From Accumulibacter sp. (GTDB lineage Bacteria; Pseudomonadota; Gammaproteobacteria; Burkholderiales; Rhodocyclaceae), in contig JAISDL010000009.1 of the NCBI GenBank assembly GCA_031264825.1, forward strand, positions 1-6,338: a DNA stretch of 6,338 bases. The letters are read 5' to 3'. Shown piece after piece: positions 6,278-6,338 of the stretch (within the stretch, counting starts at the first letter, position 1; every line of letters begins with the position of its first letter). A model generated the notes under the pieces. The model had not been told where the DNA came from, searched no databases, and worked only from the letters and a program-made list of their open reading frames with translations. The translations under genes and the position numbers were made by a program.

Positions 6278-6324
6278 ATAGGGTGGCGGTGAGCGCAGCG
6301 AACCCCAACGATTCCGCAGGCGCA
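6277..6324 (+). repeat. Right arm of the 48-bp inverted repeat, GWGERS-type element copy 4
   Basis: Reverse-complementary to 5859-5906 with 44 of 48 positions matching. In the plus orientation it belongs with the copies at 5668 and 5713 but ends in GAACCCCAACG. Confidence 0.85.
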
Positions 6325-6338
6325 TCAGGAATCAGGAG
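6322..6338 (+). repeat. Heptamer cluster 5, running off the window
   Basis: Units GCATCAG and GAATCAG, then GAG at the window edge, so the array probably continues beyond the window. Confidence 0.65.

Larger units (their letters stand above)
5682..6338. other. Gene-free region made of interspersed repeats
   Basis: No reading frame here resembles a known protein. Frames of 80-169 codons exist on the plus strand, but they run across repeat units and palindromes and look accidental. The stretch consists of at least five repeat families listed separately, with short unassigned pieces at about 5819-5858, 5934-5969, 6005-6040 and 6078-6130. I see no tRNA, transposase or convincing terminator with a T-run. 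Confidence 0.75.

Noticed and set aside
5561..6338. CRISPR array
   Set aside because: Repeats are of several families, in both orientations, with irregular spacing and no equal-length unique spacers.

Overview
The window looks like a chromosomal segment of a moderately GC-rich betaproteobacterium. It holds four protein genes of a housekeeping block, followed by about 0.78 kb of dense non-coding repeats. The taxonomic guess rests on gene order. From what I recall of such genomes, a DciA/DUF721 gene, a membrane-anchored M23 peptidase, secA and argJ sit together next to the lpxC/ftsZ end of the cell-division cluster. The protein sequences also fit that group, but I cannot name a genus.

Layout. 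Bases 1-1169 (minus strand) carry argJ, cut by the window edge so that a short C-terminal piece is missing. Bases 1209-3917 (minus) carry a full-length secA of 902 residues. A 186 bp gap at 3918-4103 holds a possible secA promoter inside a perfect inverted repeat. Bases 4104-5117 (minus) carry an M23 peptidase with one membrane segment, a probable coiled coil and intact zinc ligands. Bases 5112-5681 (plus) carry a divergent DciA-like gene whose start codon lies against the GTG start of the peptidase gene; the two genes overlap by 6 bp. Bases 5682-6338 hold no convincing gene.

The right-hand part (5561-6338) is a patchwork of short interspersed repeats: 7-bp units ending in CAG, GC-rich hairpins, four copies of an element whose translation reads GWGERSDAQ, two copies of a GGCACGG/CCGTGCC hairpin, and two copies of a CCCCT/AGGGG hairpin whose stems differ by compensating changes. 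Several families occur in both orientations, and one 48-bp pair forms a long inverted repeat about 370 bp apart. The repeats run into the 3' end of the DciA-like gene and appear to have replaced its native C terminus with about 40 repeat-encoded residues.

How the genes work together. secA (protein export motor) and argJ (arginine biosynthesis) are 39 bp apart and probably co-transcribed. The M23 peptidase (cell-wall hydrolysis or its regulation) lies upstream in the same direction. The DciA-like protein (replicative helicase loading) is transcribed the other way. I see no phage, CRISPR, transposase or novel multi-gene system. The noteworthy material is the repeat patchwork, its intrusion into dciA, the overlapping divergent starts and the palindrome in front of secA.
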